From Candidatus Laterigemmans baculatus (lineage in GTDB: Bacteria > Planctomycetota > Planctomycetia > Pirellulales > Pirellulaceae), in assembly GCF_010367455.1 (NCBI RefSeq), contig NZ_WRPR01000078.1, positions 18,729 to 82,728 of the forward strand: a stretch of 64,000 bases of DNA, written 5' to 3'. The notes under the pieces are model-generated. The model saw nothing but the letters and a program-made list of their open reading frames with translations. It did no database searches and had not been told where the DNA came from. Shown piece after piece: positions 8,491 to 18,156 of the stretch; position 1 is the stretch's first letter, and each line of letters starts with the position of its first letter. The position numbers and the translations under genes are program-made.

Positions 8491-8564
8491 GAACCGGACG
8501 CTAGCGCGTGGTGGCTGATGGATGCTGGGAGAACCGGACGCTAGCGCGTGGCGGCTGATGGATG
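8491..8564. repeat. Repeat family A, two copies
   Basis: Two copies (8491-8524 and 8531-8564) of a unit beginning GAACCGGACGCTAGCGCG and ending CGGCTGATGGATG. The second copy overlaps the end of the polysaccharide deacetylase gene and supplies its stop codon. Confidence 0.9.
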
Positions 8565-9404
8565 TTGTCGGGGCAGGTCGTAATGGATTGTTGGCTCGTG
8601 GCGGAGTTTTCGCCGATCGAACTGCACCCAGTTCCGAAAGCGAGCAAAATCGGGATCTCCGTGCACGCGGCGGATGTGAAAGGCGTCACGGCCGGGAACG
8701 TTGTACGCTCCAAAGGCGCTGCAAAAGCCGTCCAACCCCGCGGCAGCGACGGCGCGAATTGCGGCTTTGCCGAGCTGCTGTGGAAGTCCATAAGGAAACG
8801 CGAAATGACGCACCGGGCGGCCGAGGATCGCGCTCAGCTCGGGCGTGGCCGTGGTGATTTCCCGTTCGATCTCGGCCGGACCATGCGGCTGGGAAAAGTC
8901 GATATGGCTGCGGGTGTGGAGGCCGATTTCGATTCCTGCGTTGGCCAAGTCACGGAGTTCCGCGGCGGTGTTGATCGGCAGCGGGATTCCGGCGGCAGCG
9001 TCGTGGGGGAAAGGCCGACCGCTCTCGATGTGGTCGAGCGCGACGAAGTAGGTGCAGGGAAGCCCGTGGCGGAGGAGCAGCGGCAGGGCGAAGTCGCAGT
9101 TCTCCGCATAGCCGTCGTCGAAGGTGATCGCCACCGCCGGGCGGCGACTGTCACGCTCACGAACCCGTCGCTGGACCTCGTCCAGACCGATGACCTCGAA
9201 CGAGTGGCGGAGAAAGTCGATCTGCCGCTCAAAGTCGCGGGAGGAGATCGTCCAATCGTTGGGGTGTGTGTCGGCGACCCGGTGGTAAAACAGGACCGGA
9301 ATGGGAGCATCGCCCGCAGCGGCAAGGCGGGCGAGTCGCCGTGGGCCGAGCACTTGAGTGACTCGGCTTCGCGCGGACCGCAGGATCGTCTTGAGGGGGC
9401 TCAC
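8541..9404 (-). CDS. Polysaccharide deacetylase (NodB-like)
   Basis: A 287-residue carbohydrate esterase family 4-like protein. Residues about 37-42 read VLFYHR, then TFDDGYAEN (catalytic base and metal Asp) and HTRSHIDFS (metal-binding His pair), then FAFPYGLP. Such enzymes remove N-acetyl groups from polysaccharides. No clear signal peptide is visible; the N-terminus is basic (ILRSARSRVTQVLGPRRLARL). The C-terminal HPSAATR and stop are encoded by a family A repeat copy, so the original end may have been replaced. It precedes the glycosyltransferase on the same strand. Confidence 0.9.
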   Translation of the reverse strand: MSPLKTILRSARSRVTQVLGPRRLARLAAAGDAPIPVLFYHRVADTHPNDWTISSRDFERQIDFLRHSFEVIGLDEVQRRVRERDSRRPAVAITFDDGYAENCDFALPLLLRHGLPCTYFVALDHIESGRPFPHDAAAGIPLPINTAAELRDLANAGIEIGLHTRSHIDFSQPHGPAEIEREITTATPELSAILGRPVRHFAFPYGLPQQLGKAAIRAVAAAGLDGFCSAFGAYNVPGRDAFHIRRVHGDPDFARFRNWVQFDRRKLRHEPTIHYDLPRQHPSAATR

Positions 9405-9705
9405 CGCAACGCTCGCTTTTCGCGCCGAATCGGAACAAATCTCCGTCCGTTAAACGTGCGTCGCGAATCGCGGCCAGGCAAATAGGAGAAGCGAGAAGCG
9501 AGGCGGATCTGGCGAGGGAAACAACCACGAATGACACGAATCAAACCAATTGATGCGCGGAGGGGGATGTGGAATCTGAGATCAAACTTCAAATCTCAGA
9601 TGCCTTGAACCCGAGCACCGCCCACCTTCCGTGCTGTTCCGTGTCCTTCCGTGGCCAACCCCCCTGCTCCCTGCAACCTGAAACCTGCTCCCTACAGCCT
9701 CTCTC
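9405..9705. other. Intergenic with low-complexity stretch
   Basis: Holds no convincing gene. Positions about 9615-9700 contain short imperfect repeats of TTCCGTG and of CCTGCTCCCTGCAACCTG-like sequence. These look like degenerate intergenic filler. Confidence 0.5.
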
Positions 9706-10941
9706 TTACGGATCTCTGCGGAGGTCGCCGGGGCTGGGGGCGAGGCGGTTGGCGAAGTAGACGCGCCAGGCGTCCTGGTCGTACTGGTAGTTGACTCCCT
9801 CGGGAACGATTTCCAGGAGCGCCGTGAGCACTTCCGGGTTGTTGAGGTAGCGGTCGATCACTTTGGGCTTACCACCCATCTGCATGCCACCGCCTCCGTT
9901 GGGCGTCATGGCGACGTTGGTATCGTTGCGAGGGGCGATCACTTCGCGGTGCTTGGTCTTGAGTGCGTCGACCAGTTGGAGCGCGATTTCGGGATCGTTC
10001 AGCTCGATCAGTGCGCGGCCGGCGCGACGCACGACGCGGTTGTCTTTGCTGTCGAGCTTGCTGATGAAGTAGCCGATCGCGCGGTACCGGCCATATTCCC
10101 GCAGATGCTCGAAGCAGAGATCGCGAATCGTCGGCGAGGCGTCGTTCATGGCGGTTTGCGTCAACGCTTCGACGGCGGTCGGAGTTCGGAGTCGAGCCAG
10201 GATCTCGATCCACATCTCGCGGCGGAAGAGACCGGAGGGCTTACCCGAAAGAAGTTCGCGGGCGATGGCCGTGTCGGCGAGCGGATCATTGATCGCTTGC
10301 AGTTCCTGCAGCGCTTCGGCTCCACGGTGCCCGCCGCGAAGGACTTGGGTACGAAGTCGAGCGAGCTCGCGAATCCAGTTCTTGCGGGCGAGCTCGTTAT
10401 CTTTTTCGGTGCGGAGCATCGAGACTTCTTCGGCGAACCGCCACTCGCCACCGTCCCGGAGCATCCCCCGTTCGCGTCGCAGCGCGGTGCGTTTGACCCA
10501 GCCATCGGCCGTCGGTTCGTAGTCCAGCTCCTGGCGGGCCGGGCCATGGTCCGGATCGAGCTCGAGCACGTAACGGAGATGACGGTGCTTCTGAGCGTAC
10601 AACCGCTGCGCATTGCACCAGCGGGAGAGTTCCCAGTGGGCTTCAGCCGTTTCGGCGACCGCGTCGGCTCTCCGTCGGTACTCGGCCAGCACCTCCTGAT
10701 CGTCGTCGATCTTGCGAAATTCGACCTCCGGCAGGGCCAGCATCAGGCCGGGGCCGACGCGGATCAGTTGTCCGCGGACCTGCTCGTTTCGGTACTCGGC
10801 AATCTCTCCGCTCAGCGAGCCGCCGTGGCGAAGCGCCGCCGTCGCTTCCGCGGCGACGCTCGGTGCCGGCAGGGCGACGGCCAACGCCGAGACGAGCAAG
10901 CTGCACAGCGACGGGGAGGCGCGAAAACGGAACACGGACAC
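9706..10941 (-). CDS. Secreted HEAT-repeat-like protein
   Basis: A 411-residue protein with a signal peptide (residues about 1-31, LVSALAVALPAPSVAAEA). Residues about 35-75 form a short beta-rich segment, 80-115 look like a TPR-type helix pair (RYVLELDPDHGPARQELD), and 200-330 contain HEAT-like helices (VEALTQTAMNDASPTIRDL). A Gly/Met-rich loop occurs near residue 355. It probably acts outside the cytoplasm as a scaffold or binding protein. I recognise the general planctomycete style but not a named family. Confidence 0.75.
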   Translation of the reverse strand: MSVFRFRASPSLCSLLVSALAVALPAPSVAAEATAALRHGGSLSGEIAEYRNEQVRGQLIRVGPGLMLALPEVEFRKIDDDQEVLAEYRRRADAVAETAEAHWELSRWCNAQRLYAQKHRHLRYVLELDPDHGPARQELDYEPTADGWVKRTALRRERGMLRDGGEWRFAEEVSMLRTEKDNELARKNWIRELARLRTQVLRGGHRGAEALQELQAINDPLADTAIARELLSGKPSGLFRREMWIEILARLRTPTAVEALTQTAMNDASPTIRDLCFEHLREYGRYRAIGYFISKLDSKDNRVVRRAGRALIELNDPEIALQLVDALKTKHREVIAPRNDTNVAMTPNGGGGMQMGGKPKVIDRYLNNPEVLTALLEIVPEGVNYQYDQDAWRVYFANRLAPSPGDLRRDP

Positions 10942-10954
10942 GAGATCTCCTGAG

Positions 10955-11047
10955 AACCGGGGGCTAGCGCCCGGCGGCTGATGAATAATCCGGGCTAGCG
11001 CCCGGCGGCTGATGAATAATTCGGGCTAGCACGTGGCGGCTGATGGG
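10955..11047. repeat. Repeat family A, three tandem copies
   Basis: Three near-identical units with the core GGGCTAGCGCCCGGCGGCTG, the last diverged to CTAGCACGTGGCGGCTG, each followed by ATGAATAAT-like spacer. Confidence 0.9.
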
Positions 11048-11152
11048 TTGCATGGGCGATGGTGGCCGATCACCATCCGACAGCGGACCCTCCCATTCTA
11101 CCCCGCACGCATGGCGGTAGGAAAAGAAAAACGGGGCGGGCTAGAAACGCAA

Positions 11153-11192
11153 AAAGCCCTCCGCAAACCGGTCACGGTTCGCGGAGGGCTTT
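11153..11192 (-). terminator. Intrinsic terminator after tRNA-Leu
   Basis: An 18-bp stem with one mismatch (AAAGCCCTCCGC arm) closes a 4-nt loop. On the minus strand it runs into TTTTT, as expected for a rho-independent terminator 18 nt downstream of the tRNA-Leu gene. Confidence 0.88.
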
Positions 11193-11209
11193 GGCGAAAA
11201 CTTTTGAAG

Positions 11210-11294
<85 letters not shown>

Positions 11295-11366
11295 GGCACT
11301 TCAGGTGGGCTAAAGGCTACTAAATCCGTGCCCGGCGTCAACGGCAGGAGCGCGGATTGCCAAAAT

Positions 11367-11846
11367 CTAGAGATACATTCCCAAAAAACCGCCCGATTGT
11401 TCGGTTTGTGCCTGCAGTTGCTTCAGCCGCTCCTCGGCTCGCGTCAGATCGCCCGCGGCGATGTAGCGATTGAACTCGACACCGACCGCTCGGCTGACCG
11501 TTTCGCTGAACCAACGCACGATCGGCTCGGTCAACCAATCACACGTCTCTTCCTTCAGCGTGACCTGCAAATCCATGCTGCGGACTTCCCGGTCTGCCGC
11601 GTCGGTCAAGACCGTGCCCTCGAAATCCAGTCGCAACCGGCCGAGCTCGGGGTCGTTCGTCAGATGATAAGTGCAATGGGCGGCGTGCAAGTAATAGGTG
11701 TTGTGCGTCCCGTGGCGCTCGATCGCCTGCTTGACGCGGAGCACAAACTCGGCGAACCGCGGTGAAGCATCGACTGGAATGTCGAGCCGCCCCACCGAGC
11801 GGAGCGGCAGGCAATCAAATTCGACTTCGACCCAACGACCGTCCAT
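11367..11846 (-). CDS. Conserved hypothetical protein
   Basis: The start is taken at ATG 11846 (MDGRWVEVEFDCLPLRSVGR), since the 40 residues upstream look non-coding. The 159-residue product has no signal peptide or membrane segment. It alternates beta-strands (WVEVEFDCLP, RLRLDFEGTVL) and ends in a helix rich in Gln/Glu (AEERLKQLQAQTEQ). I do not recognise the family. It stands alone between tRNA-Leu and a repeat-filled gap. Confidence 0.65.
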   Translation of the reverse strand: MDGRWVEVEFDCLPLRSVGRLDIPVDASPRFAEFVLRVKQAIERHGTHNTYYLHAAHCTYHLTNDPELGRLRLDFEGTVLTDAADREVRSMDLQVTLKEETCDWLTEPIVRWFSETVSRAVGVEFNRYIAAGDLTRAEERLKQLQAQTEQSGGFLGMYL

Positions 11847-11976
11847 CTTGCTCTCAACTCCTGCGGTACTCGTCCGGGAATCCGTGACCAATCGACGCCA
11901 GAGGGACGCGCGCTGCAAACGCGGCGTCCCCAGGCGTACTGTACCGCAAAAGCGAGCATCCGCCACGCCGCATGCG

Positions 11977-12160
11977 TCACCCTCCCCCCGGGAGGGTCGC
12001 GAGGAACGAGCGGGGAGGGTTTCTGCAACGGTGAGCTTCGCGTGGGGCTATCGTTCGGGATTGCTCTCCCTCCCCGCGCTGACGCTCGACCCTCCCGGGG
12101 GGAGGGTGATGATAGGTCGTGCGACTTGCGTAGAGACCAGTGCCCGGGGGGAGGGTGAGT
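11977..12160. repeat. Repeat family E (CCTCCCGGGGGGAGGGT-like)
   Basis: Several short pieces of CCCTCCCGGGGGGAGGGT and its relatives in both orientations, separated by GAGCGTCAGCGCGG-like sequence. Similar material lies at 59570-59690. Confidence 0.7.
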
Positions 12161-12185
12161 GAGGAGGAGGGCTGATCTGCCGGGT

Positions 12186-14333
12186 TCAGTCGGCGGCGAG
12201 CATCCGGGGAGCGGGGAGCGGCGCGTCGGTCGAGTCGAAAGCAACCGTCAGCCAGCCGTCGCCCGAGCTGATGCGGGTCGCGCGAAGCGGCTCGCGGGCG
12301 GGCTGGGCTGCCGAAACCGACTGGCCCGCTGGTCCCGTCGGGCCGGGACCCGCACCGGGCAACGTCAGCGGCTGATGCAGGAGTCGCGGGGGGAACGCTT
12401 CGGCCAGCTTGTCGATCACGGCGCGGCGGAGAGCGATTTGCGTGATCCCCAAGCGTCGCTCGCTGCCGCCCGGGAAATTCACTTGCACGTCCCCTTCGCG
12501 CTGGAGCGTCACGTAGCCCTCGGCCGAGCGGGTGGGGCGGTAGAGAGCGGTGATTTCCATCGCTTGCTCGAGCACCTGATCTCCCTGTTCGAAGCGGGTG
12601 CCGCGGATTCCGAGGCGGAGGGTGTTCTCGCGAGCTTCGAAGACCACCGGCCGGAGGGGAGCGAAGTGGATCGTCAGCGGATCGGCGGTGAGCGTCTCGG
12701 CCGCTTCGCGAGCCGCTTCGGCGACATCGCGGGCCGCCTCCACCGCTTCGAGCAGCGATGGCTCCTGAGCTTCGTCGGCCGCAGCTTCGGCTTCGCCGGT
12801 CTCGTCCGCTTCGTCGGTCTCGTCCGCTTCGTCGCGGGGGTTGAGCAGGTCAGGGCTGAAACCGGGGAAAATGCTCGTGATGAAACCGGCCAACTCCACA
12901 TCGGTCACCGCCCGACCGGCGAGCAGTTCGGACGCTGGGTTGTCGATCGCCGACTCCTGGAGTTGGACGACCAGGTCGTGTCCGACCGGAGGTGCAGGAG
13001 GAGCGACCGCGGTGCTCGTCTGGTCCTGAGCCCGGATTCGCAGCCCGAGCTGCAAGTACTCCGACGACGAACTCCAGTGGCGCGTGGGCCGGGACAGATC
13101 GAGTCGGCGGAAGACGGGGCCAGCTTGTTCTTCGGGGAGCAAGTTGCCGCCCGCGATCTGCTCATCGGTCTCCTGAGCGAACTCCCGGGAGACGCGGGCT
13201 TCGAGCTTCGTCTCGGCGATCCGATTCGCTTCGTCCTTTTGCTCGGCCGCGCGGCGGGCGGCGATCCTGCGGACCAGCCGCAAGTGGTGCTCGATGCCGA
13301 GAATCCGCGAATCGAGATTTGCACAGGTGAGCACCGGTTCGGCGATGACTCCAGCATCGCCCAAGTGCAGCACTCGCGAAGCGCTGACGTTGCCAAACCC
13401 GTGCGTCTTGAGCCGCACCGGAGAAGCATAGCCGGTTCCGTAGTTGTCGAACCGAGCGGCCATCGTCAGCCGGATTGCCGCCGTCCCTTCGCTGGGGATC
13501 AAATCGGCCACGACCGCCCCGTTCAAGTGAGCTTGGCCGATGATGCGGACTCCGAGAATGCATTCGTCGCTCGGCGTTTGGCGGTTGACCGGCCGGTTGA
13601 CAATCTCGGTGATCAGCTCGCGTCCGACCAGCACGCGCGCATTGTTGTTGCCAATCGTCGCTCGCAACTGGTCGACCAGTTCGGGGGCCAGACGACTTGC
13701 AGCGGCAAACTCAAGGACGCGGTTGATCCGAGCGGTATGCTCGGCCGTCAGCGGCCCTTCGGTCTCCCGCAGCAATTCGGCGACCTGCCCCAGTTGGCCG
13801 GAGACGGTGCGAACGGTTCGCTCGGCGTCCTGGAACAGCGCGGCGCTGATGAACCGGTCGAGCGCTTCGCGGAATTCGACCAGCGGCTGGCGCTCGAGCC
13901 CCGATTGGTTGCGGACCAGGCGCCAGTAGATTCGCTGTGCCAGCTGTCCCTGCTCGGCCACCGCCGCGTCGCGCTCGATCGCATCGGCCAGCGCGTCGTA
14001 GCCGAGGTACTCCAGCCACCCCTCCCGTGTCTCCGGACTCGCGGTCGCGTCGAGGTGAGCGAGCACCTGCTCGTAAGCCTGTTGGAGCTCCTCCCGCGCT
14101 GCGCCCACATCGGGGATCCGAGCCGGGTCGAGATTTTGGCGAGCCGCGTCGATCCGCGAAGCCAGAGCCGCGCGCTGGCTCTGCGGAATCTGGGCCTCGC
14201 TGTCGGGGGCGGCGGCGAGCGACAAGGCTGCGGCGACCGAAAACCAGGCGGCTAGGCGGAAGCGGGAGGAGCGGGGTCGAGTGGAACTGATTCGGGGGGA
14301 ATGGGACCTCGGGGAGAGGGAGAATCGCCTCAT
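12186..14333 (-). CDS. Large secreted planctomycete protein, unknown function
   Basis: A 715-residue protein with an Arg-rich n-region and a signal peptide ending near residue 47 (AAWFSVAAALSLAAAPDSEA). The mature part begins with helical Ala/Glu/Arg-rich sequence, then a beta-rich central part (residues about 250-330) with GRELITEIVNRPVNRQTPSD. An acidic stretch near 515-545 repeats DEADETDEADETGEAEA. Then comes more beta sequence. No enzymatic motif is visible. An envelope role is inferred from the signal peptide and general style. It is divergent from the DUF11 lipoprotein gene, sharing a 325-bp gap. Confidence 0.75.
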   Translation of the reverse strand: MRRFSLSPRSHSPRISSTRPRSSRFRLAAWFSVAAALSLAAAPDSEAQIPQSQRAALASRIDAARQNLDPARIPDVGAAREELQQAYEQVLAHLDATASPETREGWLEYLGYDALADAIERDAAVAEQGQLAQRIYWRLVRNQSGLERQPLVEFREALDRFISAALFQDAERTVRTVSGQLGQVAELLRETEGPLTAEHTARINRVLEFAAASRLAPELVDQLRATIGNNNARVLVGRELITEIVNRPVNRQTPSDECILGVRIIGQAHLNGAVVADLIPSEGTAAIRLTMAARFDNYGTGYASPVRLKTHGFGNVSASRVLHLGDAGVIAEPVLTCANLDSRILGIEHHLRLVRRIAARRAAEQKDEANRIAETKLEARVSREFAQETDEQIAGGNLLPEEQAGPVFRRLDLSRPTRHWSSSSEYLQLGLRIRAQDQTSTAVAPPAPPVGHDLVVQLQESAIDNPASELLAGRAVTDVELAGFITSIFPGFSPDLLNPRDEADETDEADETGEAEAAADEAQEPSLLEAVEAARDVAEAAREAAETLTADPLTIHFAPLRPVVFEARENTLRLGIRGTRFEQGDQVLEQAMEITALYRPTRSAEGYVTLQREGDVQVNFPGGSERRLGITQIALRRAVIDKLAEAFPPRLLHQPLTLPGAGPGPTGPAGQSVSAAQPAREPLRATRISSGDGWLTVAFDSTDAPLPAPRMLAAD

Positions 14334-14658
14334 CGAGTTGTTTCCTTCACGTCGTCATGGGGGCGAAAGGGAGGGGACGCCGCAGTTCTAGGCTAGGCAG
14401 CCGGCAAGCACCTCCGGCCCACGCCCCTTGCAAGGAGCGTGCCCGCGAGCCGCAAAGTTTGTCGGCTCGCCTCAGCCAGCGCAGTCGCTACGGTCGCTCT
14501 AAGTGGAACGGATCAGCCAGTTGCGTTGTCTTTTGTAAACGTTTTGTGCTGCCTTTTTACCTCATCTTAGCTGGGAGCGTGCTAGGGTTCGGCGGGCAAA
14601 TCTTACCCGGACCCCACCATCGGGATTCCGCACCGCAGATGAAGCCAAACTCCCGATC
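14334..14658. other. Divergent intergenic region
   Basis: Lies between two divergent envelope-protein genes, so it should contain both promoters. An AT-richer stretch at about 14520-14580 is the most likely location, but I cannot assign -35/-10 boxes with confidence. Confidence 0.45.
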
Positions 14659-17600
14659 ATGCACATCCACCATCCTCAAGCCGTCGCCGCGCCTGTGCTG
14701 AGTCATCTGCTCCCAGTGCGGCTCGCCCGCACCGCCGTGACGCAATCGGCCGGTGCCCCTAAATCCGGTGCCCCTAAATCCGGTGCCACGCCCCTGAAGG
14801 CCCGAGCGGCGGGGCTCCTCCGCACGGTGCTGCTGAGCCTGGTTGTCGCTGGACTGGGATTATCTGGCCTGGGACCATTGGGCGGCTGTGCCGAGCTGCG
14901 GTTGCCGGCGATCGATCCGACGGGCAACTGCTTGTTCGCTCCCGGAGCCGCTTCGACGACGCTGGTCCATCCCTCGCTGTGCGGTCCCGATGGTTGCCTG
15001 AGCGGGATCAGCTGCCGGTCGTGTCTGGGGCGTCCGGGCGGTTGCTTGTCGTGCCTGCACGGAGTTTTGCCGGAGCCCGCGTTTAGCGATCCGCCTCCCC
15101 CGCCTCCCTGTTTGCAAGGGCAGGCCCCGGGCACTCCTGGACAGCCGCCGCAGTGCGTTCCCGGAGCGCCGTTGTCGGACGACTGCGCCACGGGGCCTCC
15201 TGCGGTGATGATTGGCGAGCACTGCCATGTGAAAGACTTCATCCACCTGCCCCGCAAAGGTCGGCGGGGTCGGCTATTGCTGTCGCCGAATCGCGTGGTG
15301 GCTCCGGTCGGTGGCGAAGTCGTGCTGCTCTCGGGAGTCTGCGGGAACGATGGCTATCTCGTGACCGGCGAACCGATCGAGTGGATGTTGACTCCGGACA
15401 GCGTCGGGCACTTTATCGAGATCGCACCGGACGATGCCTCGTTGCTGCAGCGGATGGCGAACAAGCGCGAAGTCGATAAGGTCAGCGGTTCGTTTGCCCG
15501 CGGAGTGACGCGGACCAAGCCGGCGCTGATCACCCGCGGGACGCGGCGGACCAACGACGATGTGCCGCTCGAACCGGGCCAAGCCTGGGCCACGATCAGC
15601 AGCCCGAGCGAAGGGGTCAGCCGCATCACGGCGCTAGCCCCCGAGAGCGATTGTTGGGACCAGCGGCGGGCGACGACCACGATCTACTGGGTCGACGCGC
15701 GGTGGCAGTTCCCCGCTCCGCAGATCGCTCGGGCCGGACAGCCCGTCGCCCTCACCACGCGCGTGACCCGCAGTGAAGGAACGATTCCGGCGGTCGGCTG
15801 GAAAGTCCGCTACACGATCCTGACGCCCGAACTGGCCGGCTTCGCTCCGAGCGGTGCACCGACCATGGAAGCGATTGTCGACGACAGCGGCAATGCGGTG
15901 GCGACGCTCCAGCCGGTGCCCGGCACCAGCGGCACGGCGACGATTGCGATGGAAGTCATTCGGCCAGCCGGAACCGATACCGACGTCCCGGAGCTGACCC
16001 TCGGCAGCGGCCAAACGCTGGTGACCTGGAGCGCCCCGCGGCTGGAGCTGCGCGCCGGTGCCCCTTCGGTCGCTTCGTTCGACGAGCCAGTGACGATCTA
16101 CGCCAACGTCTCCAACCCAGGCGATCTGCCGACCGGCAAGGTCCAGGTCAGCACGCTGCTGCCCGAGGGCGTGCGGCTCGTCGGCAGCGATTTCGACTAC
16201 TACCAGTCGGGCAACCAAATCGTCTGGACCTACGAAGAGGGAATCCCGCCAGGGGTTCAGGGGGACATCAACCTCACCGTGACCTCGCGGAACCCGTTCC
16301 GGATGGAGTTCCAAGCACGGGACGTGACGAGCGAGCTGTTCGCCACCGCGGAGGTCCGCGTCGATGTCTTCGTCCCCAGCCTCGAACTGTCGGTCGCCGT
16401 CGCCGAGGGACGCGAGCGGATCACGGTCGGCGAGGATACCCAGTTCCTGATCGACGTGACCAACATCGGCTCCCAGCCGCTGAGCGATGTGCGGTTGCAA
16501 GTCAGTGGCGACGGCGGCATGAACCACGTCCAGGAAGGCTCGCCGACCGTCTTCAAGGATAAGGATGACGGACCGCTTGCACCCGGAGCGACCTGGTCGG
16601 TGGCGACCGACTTCAACGTCTTCGAACCAGGCGAACGATGCGTCAACGTCACCGTCACCGCCTCGGGAGCCCAGCGGGCCGATGCCCGAGCCTGTGTGAC
16701 GGCTACCAACCCGGTTCCCGTGACGCCCGCAGTAATCGCCGAGATCGCCGGACGTCCGGAAGTCCGCGTGGGCGAGGAAGCCCTGTTCCGCTACTTCGTC
16801 CAAAACCCCGGACGCGTACCGCTGACCAACGTCGAAGTCACTGCGACCTTCACTCCGCAGCTCGAATTGCTCTCGGCAACCGAAGGGTTCGACGCCGCAG
16901 CGCTCGGCCAGTACCAGATCAAGTGGCGGCTGGCCCAGGTCGACCCCGGACAACGCATCTTTCTCGAAGGACTGTACCGCGTCCTGGGCCCGACCGGTCC
17001 GGCCGATCAAGTGCTCACCGTCCAAGTCGCCGAAGGGGCGAGCAGCGAGGGCAGCTTCGACTTCCGCGTCCTCCCGGCCGTCCCACAGCCGCAAACTCCG
17101 CCACCGGTCGCTCCGCCACCGGTCGGCATCCCCGCTCCGACGATCCCCAGCGGCCCCAGCACCGGCGGCCCCGCCCCCGGTACTGGTGCACCCAGCACGG
17201 GTGCACCCAGCACTGGTGCACCCGGTACTGGCGGCGGATTGAACGCTCCGCCGCTGCAAACCGATCCCCGCGACGCACGCCCCACTCCCGGACCTGCGGC
17301 CCCCGGAACGGGTGCGCCGGGAACGGGTACGCCGGGAACGGGTGCGCCCGGAACGGGTGCGGGGGGCAATGGCGCGGTGGTGCCGGGGCAGCTTCAGCTG
17401 AACGTGTTTGACAGCGACGATCCGGTCGTGGTCGGGCAACCGATTCGCTACACGATTCGGCTGACCAACCCGACCCCCCTGCCCGACTCCGAAGTCCAAA
17501 TTCGCTTCGCCCTCTCCGGCCAGCTTCGTTTGCGGAGCATTCGCCAGACGGTGACGCCGGGTGAGGCGCTCCAGCGGGAAGCGGGAGGCTATTTCTATCT

Positions 17601-17760
17601 GAGCGAGATCAGCGAGTTGCGGGCCGGGGAAACGGTCGAGTACACCTTGGTGTTGGAAAGCAGCAGTCCGCAGACCGGGGTCGTCCAGGTCGAAGCGTAC
17701 AGCCGCCGCCAACCGACGCCGGTCAGCGCTCGCGAGGAAACGCGAGTCGATCCCCAGTAG
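14659..17760 (+). CDS. DUF11-repeat surface lipoprotein
   Basis: A 1033-residue protein. Residues about 50-77 form a hydrophobic signal ending in the lipobox PLGGC, so it is likely a lipoprotein anchored outside the cytoplasmic membrane. A Cys-rich stretch follows (about 85-190). Then come Ig-like beta modules, including DUF11-type repeats (WSVATDFNVFEPGERCVNVT, VRVGEEALFRYFVQNPG, VGQPIRYTIRLTNPTPLPDS). A Pro/Gly/Thr linker of APSTGAPGTG-like repeats covers about 815-905. DUF11 proteins are surface or S-layer-like structural proteins. The start may be later than residue 1, as the first 45 residues are not needed for the signal. Confidence 0.88.
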   Translation: MHIHHPQAVAAPVLSHLLPVRLARTAVTQSAGAPKSGAPKSGATPLKARAAGLLRTVLLSLVVAGLGLSGLGPLGGCAELRLPAIDPTGNCLFAPGAASTTLVHPSLCGPDGCLSGISCRSCLGRPGGCLSCLHGVLPEPAFSDPPPPPPCLQGQAPGTPGQPPQCVPGAPLSDDCATGPPAVMIGEHCHVKDFIHLPRKGRRGRLLLSPNRVVAPVGGEVVLLSGVCGNDGYLVTGEPIEWMLTPDSVGHFIEIAPDDASLLQRMANKREVDKVSGSFARGVTRTKPALITRGTRRTNDDVPLEPGQAWATISSPSEGVSRITALAPESDCWDQRRATTTIYWVDARWQFPAPQIARAGQPVALTTRVTRSEGTIPAVGWKVRYTILTPELAGFAPSGAPTMEAIVDDSGNAVATLQPVPGTSGTATIAMEVIRPAGTDTDVPELTLGSGQTLVTWSAPRLELRAGAPSVASFDEPVTIYANVSNPGDLPTGKVQVSTLLPEGVRLVGSDFDYYQSGNQIVWTYEEGIPPGVQGDINLTVTSRNPFRMEFQARDVTSELFATAEVRVDVFVPSLELSVAVAEGRERITVGEDTQFLIDVTNIGSQPLSDVRLQVSGDGGMNHVQEGSPTVFKDKDDGPLAPGATWSVATDFNVFEPGERCVNVTVTASGAQRADARACVTATNPVPVTPAVIAEIAGRPEVRVGEEALFRYFVQNPGRVPLTNVEVTATFTPQLELLSATEGFDAAALGQYQIKWRLAQVDPGQRIFLEGLYRVLGPTGPADQVLTVQVAEGASSEGSFDFRVLPAVPQPQTPPPVAPPPVGIPAPTIPSGPSTGGPAPGTGAPSTGAPSTGAPGTGGGLNAPPLQTDPRDARPTPGPAAPGTGAPGTGTPGTGAPGTGAGGNGAVVPGQLQLNVFDSDDPVVVGQPIRYTIRLTNPTPLPDSEVQIRFALSGQLRLRSIRQTVTPGEALQREAGGYFYLSEISELRAGETVEYTLVLESSSPQTGVVQVEAYSRRQPTPVSAREETRVDPQ

Positions 17761-17769
17761 AATTCGCAG

Positions 17770-18156
17770 ATGCCTCGGTTCGTCTTCCTGCGCCACGAAG
17801 TTCCCGCCAGCTACGGGCGGCGTTCCCACTTCGATTTGATGTTCGAAGTCGAGGGGCAACTGCGGACCTGGGCGGTCGACCAGTTGCCGACGCTCGGCGG
17901 CCCCGCAGTCGTGGCGACGCCTCTGCCGCCACACCGAATCGCCTACCTCGACTACGAAGGCCCGGTCTCGGAAAATCGCGGTAGCGTCCGTCGCGTGGCG
18001 CGAGGCACCTGCCGCGGTCCGCTCGCTCAAGGAGTCGAGCAAGGCGAAAACGCGCTCATCGCATTCGAAATCGAGTCGCCCGAACTGCAGGGGCGAATCG
18101 TGTTCGCCGGCGGAGAAGTCTGGCTGGAGGAAAACGAATCGGCCGCCGGACGGTAG
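17770..18156 (+). CDS. Stand-alone LigD N-terminal (3'-phosphoesterase)-like domain
   Basis: A 128-residue protein starting MPRFVFLRHEVPASYGRRSH. The pattern F-V-x-x-x-H...SHFDLMFE and the later LDYEGPVSENRGSV match the 3'-phosphoesterase module found at the N-terminus of LigD DNA ligases, which removes 3'-phosphates at breaks. In that family a His and Asp in this H...HFD region bind metal. The domain is complete at this size and stands without polymerase or ligase. It begins 9 nt after the DUF11 gene, so it may be co-transcribed, which is an odd pairing. Confidence 0.78.
   Translation: MPRFVFLRHEVPASYGRRSHFDLMFEVEGQLRTWAVDQLPTLGGPAVVATPLPPHRIAYLDYEGPVSENRGSVRRVARGTCRGPLAQGVEQGENALIAFEIESPELQGRIVFAGGEVWLEENESAAGR

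Noticed and set aside
12159..14255. Long plus-strand open frame of about 700 codons
   Set aside because: Antisense to the 715-residue secreted protein. Composition is Arg/Gly/Asp noise without motifs, a normal effect of GC-rich codon usage.
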